From the NCBI RefSeq assembly GCF_900636745.1, contig NZ_LR134310.1:1666501-1730500 (forward strand): 64,000 bases of DNA. Reading direction: 5' to 3'. Under the pieces are notes generated by a model. That model was not told the origin of the DNA, did not search any database, and saw only the letters and a program-made list of their open reading frames with translations. Below are positions 36,757-46,444 of this stretch, in pieces (position 1 is the first letter of the stretch; every line of letters begins with the position of its first letter). A program made the position numbers and the translations under genes. The DNA is from Actinobacillus equuli (GTDB lineage: Bacteria > Pseudomonadota > Gammaproteobacteria > Enterobacterales > Pasteurellaceae).

Positions 36757-38048
36757 TGAAAAAGGTTAAACTCTCTTTTAAACATTTCTTTATTGAAACG
36801 GCGTTAGCGGCGGCGATTGCGTTTTTATTCGGATTGTTTACGTGGCATTTCTTAACGTGGTTTGCACTGATTTTAGTCTTATTGCTCATTTGGCATCACT
36901 ATAATGAACAGCGATTATTGCATTTAATCGACCCGAATCGTAAAAGTAGCCGAAAGGTTTTAACTACATGGGAACATATTTCACAAACGGTCGCTTTTTA
37001 TCAAAAACGTAACCGCCGAGAAAAAATTAAAACGCTGCGATTACTCTCCAAATTGAACAAGAACATTCAATATTTACCGGATGCTATCATTATTTGTCAT
37101 CATGATGGCACCATTTTGTGGTGCAATAACGTTTCGCAAGAAATGCTGAATTTCTATTGGGATAAAAAACTCGAAAAAAGCGTGTTTAGTGTGATTTTTT
37201 ATGAAGAGTTTAAAAAGTATTTTCATCAAAATAAGAAAAATCGACCGCTTGTATTAATGGATCGAGATGAGCGATATATCGAATTTCATTTAAATGATTA
37301 CGATAGCGAAAGTTATTTAATTATTGCACGTGACGTGACACAAATGATTCGTCTATTACATTCCCGACAAACCTTTTTAACCAATATGAATCACGAATTG
37401 CGTACGCCGCTGACCGTATTGCGAGGTTATTTGGAATTGTTGGAAGGACAGGCGGAAACCGAATTACAGCAGAAAAGTATTCAGGCGATGCAATCACAGG
37501 CTAAGCGGATGGGGAATTTATTGGATCAGCTGAATTTATTGGCAAAAATCGAAATCTCTTCCAGTAAAGAACATTATGTGGTTGAAATGTCGGCAATGAT
37601 TTTGGCATTACAAAAAAATGCGGATTTTTTAAAACACAGTAAACAACAAATCATTTTTAATATTACACCGAATATTACCGTATTAGGCGATGAAAACCAG
37701 CTGCAAAGTGCGGTGTCTAACTTGATTTATAATGCAGTCAAACATGCCGGTGACGGTGCGACTATTGAAGTGGATTGGCATTGGTGTAATGAAGGGGCGG
37801 AGTTTAGCGTGCGAGATAACGGTGTTGGGATTGAAGAAACGCATTTATCGCATTTGACCGAGCGTTTTTACCGAGTGGACGAATCACGCAGTAACCAAAC
37901 CGGTGGAAGCGGTTTAGGGCTGGCGATTGTGAAATATGCGTTGGAGCAACACGGTTCGCAATTACAAATCAAAAGTGAATTAGGTAAGGGGAGCCAGTTT
38001 AGTTTTATCATCAAAAAATCTTTACTTGGCGAAACAAAAAATCATTAA
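36756..38048 (+). CDS. phoR: PhoR, phosphate-regulon sensor kinase
   Basis: A 430-residue membrane histidine kinase. Two N-terminal helices (about residues 10-50), a PAS-like domain (about 95-190), the H-box NMNHELRTPLTVLRG and the ATPase domain with NLIYNAVKHA, DNGVGI and GGSGLGLAI boxes are visible. It phosphorylates PhoB when phosphate is scarce, normally with input from PstSCAB and PhoU. Overlap with phoB indicates one operon. Confidence 0.95.
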   Translation: MKKVKLSFKHFFIETALAAAIAFLFGLFTWHFLTWFALILVLLLIWHHYNEQRLLHLIDPNRKSSRKVLTTWEHISQTVAFYQKRNRREKIKTLRLLSKLNKNIQYLPDAIIICHHDGTILWCNNVSQEMLNFYWDKKLEKSVFSVIFYEEFKKYFHQNKKNRPLVLMDRDERYIEFHLNDYDSESYLIIARDVTQMIRLLHSRQTFLTNMNHELRTPLTVLRGYLELLEGQAETELQQKSIQAMQSQAKRMGNLLDQLNLLAKIEISSSKEHYVVEMSAMILALQKNADFLKHSKQQIIFNITPNITVLGDENQLQSAVSNLIYNAVKHAGDGATIEVDWHWCNEGAEFSVRDNGVGIEETHLSHLTERFYRVDESRSNQTGGSGLGLAIVKYALEQHGSQLQIKSELGKGSQFSFIIKKSLLGETKNH

Positions 38049-38125
38049 AACAGTATTTTTTACTCAACAAATGGGGAATTTGCCAGTAAAATGCCTGTTT
38101 TTCTGTCCATTAAGAGAGCTTAGTC

Positions 38126-40039
38126 ATGTCTGATAAACGCTACGGTGCTGATGAAATTACCGTTTTAAAAGATCTTGAACCCGTCCAACTTCGTCCCGGA
38201 ATGTACACCGATACCACCCGTCCGAACCATTTAGGGCAAGAAGTCATCGATAACAGTGTCGATGAAGCGCTATCCGGCTATGCTTCTCAAATTGATGTGA
38301 TTCTCCATGCGGATAATTCGTTGGAAGTGATTGATAACGGCCGAGGAATGCCGGTGGATATTCACTCTACCGAAAAAATTTCCGGCGTGGAATTAATTCT
38401 CACAAAGCTACACGCAGGCGGTAAGTTTTCTAATAAAAACTACACGTTCTCAGGCGGCTTGCACGGGGTGGGTATCTCGGTGGTAAACGCCCTTTCGCAA
38501 CGTGTAGAAATCAAAATTAAGCGTAACGGTGAAATTTATACGATTGCCTTTGAAAACGGGGTAAAAGTAGAAGAATTAACTGTAATTGGCAGTTGTCCGA
38601 AAAAACAAACCGGTACTACCGTTCGTTTCTATCCGAATCCAAAATACTTTGATTCGCCGAGATTTTCGGTAAGTCGTTTACGCCACTTATTACGTGCCAA
38701 AGCGGTACTTTGTCCGAAATTAACTATCAACTTTGTTGACCATATCAATAACAATAGCGAAACCTGGTATTACGAAGACGGTTTATCCGATTATTTAAGC
38801 GAAGCGTTAAAAGAATTCGAATGTTTGCCGAATCCACCGTTTATTGGCGATGTCACCACTGAAACCGAAGCGGTAAGTTGGGCGTTAACTTGGTTGCCGG
38901 AAGGGGGCGAGTTATTGGCGGAGAGTTATGTGAACTTGATTCCGACCGCACAAGGCGGTACGCACGTAAACGGTTTACGTAACGGCTTGTTAAAAGCAAT
39001 GGTGGAATTTTGTGAAATTCATAATTTATTGCCGAAGAGCGTTAAATTAACTGCTGATGACGTGTGGAATCGCTGTGCCTATGTGCTTTCGTTAAAAATT
39101 CAAGAACCGCAATTTGCTGGACAAACCAAAGAGCGTCTTTCGTCTCGCCAGGCTTCCAGTTATGTGGATAGCACAATCAAAGATGCGTTCAGTTTATGGC
39201 TAAACCAAAACGTGCAAACCGGTAAATTGATTGCCGAAATGGCGATTTCATCGGCGCAAAGTCGTTTACGTGCGGCGAAAAAAGTGGTGCGTAAAAAGTT
39301 AGTGAGCGGCCCTGCGTTGCCGGGCAAATTAGCCGATTGTACTTCGCAAGATTTAAGTCGTACCGAGCTGTTCTTAGTGGAAGGGGATTCTGCGGGCGGT
39401 TCGGCAAAACAAGCGCGTGATAAAGATTATCAAGCGATTTTGCCGTTACGAGGTAAAATTCTGAATACTTGGGAAGTGTCTTCCGATCAAGTACTTGCTT
39501 CGCAAGAAGTTCACGATATTGCGGTAGCACTTGGGATCGATCCGGACAACGATAATTTGGATGAATTGCGTTACGGTAAGGTATGTATTCTTGCCGATGC
39601 GGATTCGGACGGTTTACATATTGCGACTTTATTATGTGCATTGTTCTTGCGCCATTTCCCGAATTTAGTCAAAAACGGTCACGTTTATGTGGCAATGCCA
39701 CCACTTTATCGTATTGATATCGGTAAAGACGAAGTACATTACGCCCTTGATGAAGCGGAAAAAGAAGCGATTTTAGCTCGCCTAGCTAAGAAAAAAGGTA
39801 AGCCGAATGTACAACGTTTTAAAGGTTTAGGTGAGATGAATCCAAGCCAATTACGTGAAACCACAATGGATCCGAGTACGCGTCGTTTAGTGCAACTGAC
39901 ATTGGATGAGTTGGATACAACCGAAGAAAACGAGCCGAATACCTTTGAAATTATGGATATGTTACTGGCGAAGAAACGTGCGGAAGACCGTAAGCAATGG
40001 CTACAAAATCGCGGTGATGAAGCGGAGCTTAGTGTGTAA
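38126..40039 (+). CDS. parE: ParE, topoisomerase IV subunit B
   Basis: The 637-residue ATPase subunit of topoisomerase IV, which decatenates daughter chromosomes. GHKL motifs EVIDNSVDEAL and DNGRGMPVD, the GGLHGVG ATP lid and the TOPRIM motif EGDSAGGSA are visible. The N-terminal YTDTTRPNHLGQEVIDNS pattern is of ParE type rather than GyrB. parC is not adjacent. The first start codon after AGAGAGCTTAGTC is used. Confidence 0.96.
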   Translation: MSDKRYGADEITVLKDLEPVQLRPGMYTDTTRPNHLGQEVIDNSVDEALSGYASQIDVILHADNSLEVIDNGRGMPVDIHSTEKISGVELILTKLHAGGKFSNKNYTFSGGLHGVGISVVNALSQRVEIKIKRNGEIYTIAFENGVKVEELTVIGSCPKKQTGTTVRFYPNPKYFDSPRFSVSRLRHLLRAKAVLCPKLTINFVDHINNNSETWYYEDGLSDYLSEALKEFECLPNPPFIGDVTTETEAVSWALTWLPEGGELLAESYVNLIPTAQGGTHVNGLRNGLLKAMVEFCEIHNLLPKSVKLTADDVWNRCAYVLSLKIQEPQFAGQTKERLSSRQASSYVDSTIKDAFSLWLNQNVQTGKLIAEMAISSAQSRLRAAKKVVRKKLVSGPALPGKLADCTSQDLSRTELFLVEGDSAGGSAKQARDKDYQAILPLRGKILNTWEVSSDQVLASQEVHDIAVALGIDPDNDNLDELRYGKVCILADADSDGLHIATLLCALFLRHFPNLVKNGHVYVAMPPLYRIDIGKDEVHYALDEAEKEAILARLAKKKGKPNVQRFKGLGEMNPSQLRETTMDPSTRRLVQLTLDELDTTEENEPNTFEIMDMLLAKKRAEDRKQWLQNRGDEAELSV

Positions 40040-40051
40040 ACTCTTGATAAA

Positions 40052-40146
40052 AACAAGCGGCCTATTTTTACGAATTTTTTGCAATTTATTCGGTGTGAAT
40101 ACTCATTCGCCTTTTGCAAAGTTTTAGTAAAAATAGACCGCTTGTT
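40052..40146 (+). terminator. Long uptake-signal hairpin after parE
   Basis: AACAAGCGGCCTATTTTTAC and GTAAAAATAGACCGCTTGTT pair over 20 bases with one mismatch around a loop of about 55 bases. Confidence 0.65.
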
Positions 40147-40183
40147 CTTATTAAATTGATGTTAATAAAAAGATAAAAATATT

Positions 40184-40199
40184 TTTGATAATGTTCACA
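40184..40199 (+). promoter_or_regulatory. CRP-like site upstream of the first DASS transporter
   Basis: TTTGA-6-TCACA differs from TGTGA-6-TCACA at one position. A TATAGT hexamer at 40239-40244 with an upstream TG gives a plausible promoter placing the site about 60 bases upstream of the start of transcription, a class I geometry. Confidence 0.65.
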
Positions 40200-40280
40200 T
40201 TTTTATTACATTTCTATTCCTTTCCGTAAAATTTTGTGTATAGTGCCCTTGTATTTTAATTGTTCAATTGTGGGGGCGCT

Positions 40281-41672
40281 ATGGACGCAACTTCTGTATC
40301 TCTTAAGAAAACCAATATGCGTAATAATGTGATTTTTATTGCGAATGTTGTACTGTTTTTTATTCTCCTCAATACGCTGCCTTTCGCGCCTGAAGCGAAT
40401 AAAGGTTTGGCGTTATTAGTTTTTGTTGCTGTATTGTGGCTTACCGAAGCATTACATGTCACCGTAACGGCATTACTCGTTCCAATTCTCTCAATTGCAT
40501 TAGGATTAGTAAAATCTAAAGATGCGTTAGTTGCATTTGCTGATCCGACAATTTTCCTTTTCTTTGGTGGTTTTGCCTTAGCGACCGCATTACATATTCA
40601 GCAATTAGATCGTCTCATTGCGAATAAAATTATGGCAATGGCAAAGGGTAAACTTTCTGTTGCGGTGATTTATTTGTTTGCGGTGACGGCATTCCTTTCA
40701 ATGTGGATGAGTAATACGGCAACCGCTGCCATGATGTTACCGTTGGCGATGGGGATTTTAAGTAAATTGGATCGCTCTCAACATCATAATACTTATGTAT
40801 TCGTATTACTGGGTATTGCTTATAGCGCAAGTATCGGAGGAATGGGTACTTTGGTCGGCAGTCCGCCGAATGCGATTGTGGCGTCACAATTACATCTGTC
40901 ATTTGCAGACTGGATGAAATACGGTTTACCGATTATGTTTATTTTGCTGCCGTTAATGGTGGGAGTGCTGTATGTGGTATTCAAACCTAAATTTGATGTG
41001 CAGTTTGAACAAACTTTTGAAAAAATCGAGCTTAATCGTGATCGTATTCTGACCTTGGTTATTTTCGTTTTCATTGCTTTAAGCTGGGTGTTTAGCTCTC
41101 AATTGAATCCGATCATTTCAGGTTTATTAGGGCTAAAAGGCAATATCGGTAGTTTTGACAGTATTATGGCAATGGTTGCTGCCGCATTAATTTGTATTAC
41201 TCGCGTAGCAACTTGGCAGCAGGTTCAAGAGAATACGGAATGGGGCGTATTATTCCTATTCGGTGGCGGCTTGACTTTAAGTGCAGTACTTGGTCAAACA
41301 GGTGCAAGCAAAATTATGGCTGACGGTATTGTTGCCTTAATTGACGGTAGCCACTTTTATGTAATTGGGTTAATTGTTGCCGCCTTTATTATTTTCTTAA
41401 CTGAATTTACTTCAAATACGGCAAGTGCAGCGTTATTAGTGCCGATCTTTATTTCAATTGCACAAGCGCTTAATATGCCGCCACTTGGATTGGCGTTAAT
41501 CATTGGTTTAGGCGCAAGTTGTGCCTTTATGTTGCCGGTAGCAACGCCGCCGAATGCGATTGTATTTGGTACGGGGCAAATTAAACAAAATGAAATGGTT
41601 AAGGCCGGTTTTTGGCTAAATGTAATCTGTATCGTTGTGATTGCAACTATCGGCTATCTATTTTGGCTATGA
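40281..41672 (+). CDS. DASS/SLC13-family divalent anion transporter, paralogue 1
   Basis: A 463-residue inner-membrane transporter of the DASS (SLC13) family, which imports dicarboxylates such as succinate, malate or fumarate, usually with sodium. Both family SNT motifs are intact: residues 144-146 (WMSNTATAA) and 378-380 (FTSNTASAA), each in an inverted repeat half, with VGSPPNAI and ATPPNAI following. The ATG has GGGGGCG upstream; a TTG start 21 bases earlier is unlikely. Substrate cannot be read from sequence. Confidence 0.92.
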   Translation: MDATSVSLKKTNMRNNVIFIANVVLFFILLNTLPFAPEANKGLALLVFVAVLWLTEALHVTVTALLVPILSIALGLVKSKDALVAFADPTIFLFFGGFALATALHIQQLDRLIANKIMAMAKGKLSVAVIYLFAVTAFLSMWMSNTATAAMMLPLAMGILSKLDRSQHHNTYVFVLLGIAYSASIGGMGTLVGSPPNAIVASQLHLSFADWMKYGLPIMFILLPLMVGVLYVVFKPKFDVQFEQTFEKIELNRDRILTLVIFVFIALSWVFSSQLNPIISGLLGLKGNIGSFDSIMAMVAAALICITRVATWQQVQENTEWGVLFLFGGGLTLSAVLGQTGASKIMADGIVALIDGSHFYVIGLIVAAFIIFLTEFTSNTASAALLVPIFISIAQALNMPPLGLALIIGLGASCAFMLPVATPPNAIVFGTGQIKQNEMVKAGFWLNVICIVVIATIGYLFWL

Positions 41673-41710
41673 TAATAGCATTGCCAAAAGTTAGTTAAAA
41701 TCAACTGCTT

Positions 41711-41757
41711 ACGCCTTATTTATTGGTTTAAATATAAACCGGAATAGGGCGTTTTTT
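41711..41757 (+). terminator. Terminator of DASS paralogue 1
   Basis: ACGCCTTATT...GGTTT pairs with AAACC...AATAGGGCGT, followed by TTTTTT. Confidence 0.88.
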
Positions 41758-41917
41758 ATATAAATTGGTTGTACCTGTTTAAATTTCTTACTAAAAATTA
41801 TGATATACCTCATGTTTTTTTATTTTGGTTATTTTTTTGAAATGATTTTTTGATATAGTCACCTCGTTTTAAATAAATCATAACATTCTAATCAAATTCG
41901 AAACATGAGGGACATTG

Positions 41918-43315
41918 ATGTCTGAAGCTAAGCAATTTAAAGAAGATGTAGCTAAAAATCGTCGAAATACCATCATTTATATTCTTGATGTTATTCTGTT
42001 TTTGGCATTACTTAACTTTTTACCTTTCGAGCCGGCTCCGACTAAAGCACTTGCTTTGCTTGCTTTTGTGGCTGTGTTATGGCTTACGGAAGCAATGCAC
42101 GTCACTATTACCGCATTATTTATTCCGGTTCTGTCGGTCTTTTTAGGTTTAGTTGAATCTAAGCAAGCGTTAGTGGCGTTTGCTGATCCGACAATTTTTC
42201 TCTTCTTTGGTGGTTTTGCGTTAGCAACAGCACTACATATTCAGAAAATTGATAAATTAATTGCCAACAAAATAATGGCGCTTGCCAAAGGCAATTTATT
42301 TGTTGCTGTGCTCTATCTTTTCCTTGTGACAGCCGTGCTTTCAATGTGGATGAGTAACACCGCAACCGCCGCAATGATGTTACCGCTAGCCTTAGGTTTA
42401 TTAAGCAATATGGATAAAGAACGAGATCACAACACATTCGCTTTTGTGATTTTAGGTATTGCTTATAGTGCGGGGCTTGGCGGTATGGGGACTTTAGTTG
42501 GTAGTCCTCCGAATGCAATTGCTGCATCACAATTAGGCATTGGCTTTGCCGAATGGTTACTCTATGGTTTGCCGATGGTGGCTATCTTATTACCAATGGC
42601 ATTAGTGGTGTTGTATTTTAATTTCCGTCCGAAGTTTTCAGGTAGTTTCGAATATCATGCGGAAGATATTCCAATGAACCGTAAACGTCTGATTACCCTA
42701 AGTATTTTCGTAGTGATTGCGCTTTGTTGGGTTTTTGGGCAACAAGTAAATAGCTTTATTTCACCATTGCTAGGATTATCAAAAAATATCGGTAATTTCG
42801 ATAGTATGGTTGCAATGGTGGCGGCACTTGCTTTATGTGCTTCACGTGTCACGACTTGGAATCAATTACAAGAAGGAACCGAATGGGGCGTGTTGTTCTT
42901 ATTCGGTGGCGGTTTAACCTTAAGTTATGTGTTAAGTCATACCGGTGCGAGTAAAATTATGGCGGAAGGTATCGTTTCATTAATTGAAGGTAAACACTAC
43001 TACATTATTTGCTTGATTATCGCAGCGTTTATCGTGTGTTTAACCGAATTTACGTCAAATACGGCAAGTGCGGCATTGCTTGTACCGATTTTTATCTCAA
43101 TTGCAGAGTCATTAAACCTTGACCCTCGTGCATTTGCCTTAATTATCGGCTTTGGTGCTTCATGTGCCTTTATGATGCCGGTGGGTACGCCGCCGAATGC
43201 GATTGCATTTAGTACGGGTATTGTAAAACAAAGCGATATGTTACGTTCGTATAAACTTAGTATCGTTTGTATTCTAGCCATCTCTCTTATCGGTTATTTC
43301 TTCTGGTTGAAATAA
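41918..43315 (+). CDS. DASS/SLC13-family divalent anion transporter, paralogue 2
   Basis: A 465-residue transporter very similar to paralogue 1 along its whole length, with both SNT motifs (WMSNTATAA and FTSNTASAA) and the GSPPNAI and GTPPNAI loops. The start ATG follows GAGG by seven bases; a TTG codon directly before it is in frame but unlikely. A TGATATAGT extended -10 at 41851-41859 suggests its own promoter, and terminators lie before and after, so it is a separate unit. Substrate probably overlaps with paralogue 1. Confidence 0.92.
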   Translation: MSEAKQFKEDVAKNRRNTIIYILDVILFLALLNFLPFEPAPTKALALLAFVAVLWLTEAMHVTITALFIPVLSVFLGLVESKQALVAFADPTIFLFFGGFALATALHIQKIDKLIANKIMALAKGNLFVAVLYLFLVTAVLSMWMSNTATAAMMLPLALGLLSNMDKERDHNTFAFVILGIAYSAGLGGMGTLVGSPPNAIAASQLGIGFAEWLLYGLPMVAILLPMALVVLYFNFRPKFSGSFEYHAEDIPMNRKRLITLSIFVVIALCWVFGQQVNSFISPLLGLSKNIGNFDSMVAMVAALALCASRVTTWNQLQEGTEWGVLFLFGGGLTLSYVLSHTGASKIMAEGIVSLIEGKHYYIICLIIAAFIVCLTEFTSNTASAALLVPIFISIAESLNLDPRAFALIIGFGASCAFMMPVGTPPNAIAFSTGIVKQSDMLRSYKLSIVCILAISLIGYFFWLK

Positions 43316-43330
43316 ATTGATTGAATTCTG

Positions 43331-43360
43331 AAAAGCGTAGCGTATCGGCTACGCTTTTTT
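43331..43360 (+). terminator. Terminator of DASS paralogue 2
   Basis: AAAGCGTAGC and GCTACGCTTT with a T run (TTTTTTATTTTAT) 15 bases after the stop. Confidence 0.9.
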
Positions 43361-43573
43361 ATTTTATAAAGTGAATATTTATTTGTTGATTTTAAGTTTA
43401 TATTCAATTTTCTAGCAAAAAGGTAATTGTTTTTGCGTAATTAGTTAATGGAGTACTCTAGATAAAATAATTAGTTGATTTTCCGTTTTATCTCTTTACT
43501 TTTGATAAAAATACGCTATTGTCGAATTTAAGGTCTATAAAAGACCAATATGCAAACAATAAGAGGTATAACT

Positions 43574-44962
43574 ATGTCAAAAACAACTAAAAGCCCAATA
43601 AGGGGCATGATAATTTTATTGCTGGATCTGATACTGTTTTTTGCGTTAATTAAACTGCTACCATTTAATCCGCAAGAGAATCGAGGGCTGGCATTGCTTA
43701 TTTTTGTCGGCATTTTATGGCTAACCGAAGCTTTCAATATTACTGTTACCTCTTTAATGGTGCCTATTTTTGCCATTTTCCTGAATGTCTTATCAACCAA
43801 AGCGGCTTTCGCTCCTTTCTCTGAACCGATTATCTTTATGTTTTTTGGTGGTTTTGTTATTGCTGCCGTACTTAATTTGCAGAAAATCGATTTATGGATC
43901 GCAAACCATGTGATTCGTTTAGCCAAAGGTAATTTAAAACTTACCGTTATCTATTTATTTGGTGTTACGGCAGGGCTTTCGTTATTTATTAATAATACGG
44001 CGGTTGCGGCGTTAATGTTGCCTTTAACGCTTGGGATTTTGCATCAGTTAGATTTTCAACAACATCGCAGATTATATGTATTTGTATTGCTTGGCATTGC
44101 TTTTAGCTCAAGTATCGGTGGGATGGGAACTTTGGTCGGATCAGCGCCTAATGCGATTTTAGCCTCTTATATTAAAGTGTCATTTTCTGAATGGCTTGCG
44201 TATGGTATGCCAGTAGCTGTGTTATTAATGATTGCGATGGTGTTTTCATTATTAGTTGTGCTACGCCCGAACTTTAATGTGCCGTTTGAAGCAAAAGTTG
44301 AACAAATTCCATTAACGGCACAACGTTTAACGACATTAGTTGTTTTTTGCGTGACCGCAATTTTATTAACCTTTAGTAGCGTGATTGAACCTGTTGTACG
44401 CCAAGCTTTTGCATTAAAGGAATCAATTAAAAGTTTTGATGCGGTGATTGCAATGGTTGCAGTTGTCGTGCTTTGCATTACGAATACGGCAACATGGGCG
44501 CAAATTCAAGAACGCGCAGAGTGGGGCGTATTAATGTTATTTGGTGGCGGTTTAACCCTTGGGATCGTGTTGAAAGATACCGGTGCAAGTAAAATTCTGG
44601 CTGACGGTATCGTAAATTATATCGGTAATAAGCACTGGCTCATTATGACGCTTTCTATGGCGGCGTTTATTGTGTTTTTAACCGAATTTACTTCAAATAC
44701 CGCAAGTGCCGCGTTGATGATGCCGATTTTTATTTCGGTAGCAAACTCTCTCGGTTTGCCACCGATTTCACTAGCGGCAATTATTGCTTGTGGTGCTTCC
44801 GCTGCCTTTATGTTACCGATTGCCACACCGCCAAATGCCATTGTGTTTGCTACCGGCTATATAAAACAAAGTGAGATGGTTAAAGTCGGGTTAATTATGA
44901 ATCTCGCTTGTGTGTTAATTCTTGGCTGCTTGTCGTATTTCTTCTGGACCACTTGGTGGTAG
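43574..44962 (+). CDS. DASS/SLC13-family transporter, paralogue 3 with altered first motif
   Basis: A 462-residue member of the same family but clearly more divergent. The second SNT motif is intact (FTSNTASAA), but the first reads INNTAVAA, so Ser is replaced by Asn at residue 140. The preceding FADPT of paralogues 1 and 2 is FSEPI here, and GSPPNAI is GSAPNAI. These positions line the substrate and sodium sites in family structures, so specificity or ion coupling may differ. The ATG with AAGAGGTATAACT upstream is preferred to the ATG at 43550. Confidence 0.9.
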   Translation: MSKTTKSPIRGMIILLLDLILFFALIKLLPFNPQENRGLALLIFVGILWLTEAFNITVTSLMVPIFAIFLNVLSTKAAFAPFSEPIIFMFFGGFVIAAVLNLQKIDLWIANHVIRLAKGNLKLTVIYLFGVTAGLSLFINNTAVAALMLPLTLGILHQLDFQQHRRLYVFVLLGIAFSSSIGGMGTLVGSAPNAILASYIKVSFSEWLAYGMPVAVLLMIAMVFSLLVVLRPNFNVPFEAKVEQIPLTAQRLTTLVVFCVTAILLTFSSVIEPVVRQAFALKESIKSFDAVIAMVAVVVLCITNTATWAQIQERAEWGVLMLFGGGLTLGIVLKDTGASKILADGIVNYIGNKHWLIMTLSMAAFIVFLTEFTSNTASAALMMPIFISVANSLGLPPISLAAIIACGASAAFMLPIATPPNAIVFATGYIKQSEMVKVGLIMNLACVLILGCLSYFFWTTWW

Positions 44963-45070
44963 CACTCCATTTGGAGTAAAAGAGGTCAAATAAGCGCTCA
45001 AAAATCGATTGTTTTTTGCAAAATTGTGCAAGAATTTGATCTACATTCGCCCAAAATGGGTAGAAAATGA

Positions 45071-45076
45071 TATAAT
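45071..45076 (+). promoter_or_regulatory. Extended -10 element of the pgk promoter
   Basis: TGATATAAT (perfect TATAAT with TG one base upstream), 42 bases before the pgk start. No good -35 is seen. Confidence 0.55.
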
Positions 45077-45118
45077 CATGCTGTTTTATTTTTGAAACTT
45101 AAAAAAGAGGAACTTACT

Positions 45119-46294
45119 ATGTCAGTTATTAAAATGGCAGACCTTGATCTTGCTGGCAAACGTTTATTTATCCGTGCTGATTTAAACGTACCGGTAAAAG
45201 ATGGCAAAGTGACATCTGATGCACGTATTCGTGCAACCATTCCTACCTTAAAATTAGCATTACAAAAAGGTGCTAAAGTAATGGTAACTTCTCACTTAGG
45301 TCGTCCAACTGAAGGTGTATTCGAAGAAGCAAACTCTTTACAACCTGTGGTTGATTATTTAAATGCATCAGATTTAGGTGTGCCGGTACGCTTAGTACGT
45401 GACTACTTAGACGGTGTTGATGTTGCGGAAAACGAAATCGTTGTGCTTGAAAACGTACGTATCAATAAAGGTGAGAAGAAAAACGATCCTGAACTAGCAA
45501 AAAAATATGCGGCACTTTGTGATGTTTTCGTAATGGACGCATTTGGTACAGCACACCGTGCTGAAGGTTCTACTTACGGTGTTGCACAATTTGCACCGGT
45601 TGCATGTGCTGGCCCGTTATTAGCGGCAGAATTAGATGCTTTAGGTAAAGCATTAAAAGAGCCACAACGCCCGATGTTAGCAATCGTAGGCGGTTCAAAA
45701 GTTTCTACTAAATTAACTGTTTTAGACAGCCTTTCAAAAATCGCAGACCAATTAATCGTTGGTGGCGGTATCGCAAATACTTTCATCGCAGCAGAAGGTC
45801 ACCCTGTAGGTAAATCTTTATATGAAGAAGATTTAATCCCTGAAGCAAAACGTTTAGCTGCAGCAACTAATATCCCAGTTCCTGTTGATGTACGTGTAGG
45901 TACAGAATTCTCTGAAACCGCTCCGGCAACAGAAAAAGCCGTATCTGAAGTTCAAGCGGACGAATCAATTTTTGATATCGGTGATAAATCAGCAGAAGAA
46001 TTAGCAAATATCATCAAATCTGCAAAAACGATTCTTTGGAATGGTCCGGTTGGCGTATTTGAATTCCCTAACTTCCGTAAAGGTACTGAAGTGATTTCAA
46101 ACGCAATCGCTGAAGCAACGGCAAACGGTGCATTCTCTATCGCAGGTGGCGGTGATACGTTAGCGGCGATCGATTTATTCGGTATTGCAGATAAAATCTC
46201 TTACATCTCAACAGGTGGCGGTGCGTTCTTAGAATTCGTAGAAGGCAAAGTATTACCGGCAGTTGAAATCTTAGAGAAACGTGCAAACGGCTAA
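45119..46294 (+). CDS. pgk: Pgk, phosphoglycerate kinase
   Basis: Glycolytic enzyme that transfers phosphate between 1,3-bisphosphoglycerate and ADP. The 391-residue protein has the N-terminal substrate loop [29 protein letters not shown], and the C-terminal nucleotide segment GGGDTLAAI with TGGGAFLE. The frame is open from 45092, but [11 protein letters not shown] after AAGAGGAAC is the family start. fba follows, as in many gamma-proteobacteria, with hairpins in between. Codon use looks biased as in highly expressed genes. Confidence 0.97.
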   Translation: MSVIKMADLDLAGKRLFIRADLNVPVKDGKVTSDARIRATIPTLKLALQKGAKVMVTSHLGRPTEGVFEEANSLQPVVDYLNASDLGVPVRLVRDYLDGVDVAENEIVVLENVRINKGEKKNDPELAKKYAALCDVFVMDAFGTAHRAEGSTYGVAQFAPVACAGPLLAAELDALGKALKEPQRPMLAIVGGSKVSTKLTVLDSLSKIADQLIVGGGIANTFIAAEGHPVGKSLYEEDLIPEAKRLAAATNIPVPVDVRVGTEFSETAPATEKAVSEVQADESIFDIGDKSAEELANIIKSAKTILWNGPVGVFEFPNFRKGTEVISNAIAEATANGAFSIAGGGDTLAAIDLFGIADKISYISTGGGAFLEFVEGKVLPAVEILEKRANG

Positions 46295-46305
46295 TTCTTA
46301 ATAAC

Positions 46306-46348
46306 AAGCGGTCAAAATTCGCAAAATTTTTGCAAAATTCGACCGCTT
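46306..46348 (+). terminator. Uptake-signal hairpin after pgk
   Basis: AAGCGGTC and GACCGCTT flank an AAAATTTTTGCAAAA-like loop just after pgk. Confidence 0.6.
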
Positions 46349-46352
46349 GTAG

Positions 46353-46410
46353 GGACATGAAACTTCGTGTCCGTTACAAAATTTAAGAAGGACGCAATGC
46401 CTTGCGTCCT
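46353..46410. repeat. Pair of small hairpins before fba
   Basis: GGACATGAA/TTCGTGTCC at 46353-46372 and AGGACGCAA/TTGCGTCCT at 46389-46410. Both look like short REP-type palindromes, sitting between the terminator and the fba start. Confidence 0.7.
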
Positions 46411-46444
46411 ACCAAATCTATCAAACACTATAGGAAACTCAAAA

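Noticed and set aside
39189-39641. A 150-codon minus-strand frame inside parE
   Set aside because: Shadow of the TOPRIM region of parE; no start signal or recognisable domain.
46367-46444. Upstream in-frame extension of fba
   Set aside because: The extension is encoded by two hairpins and does not match class II aldolase N-termini.
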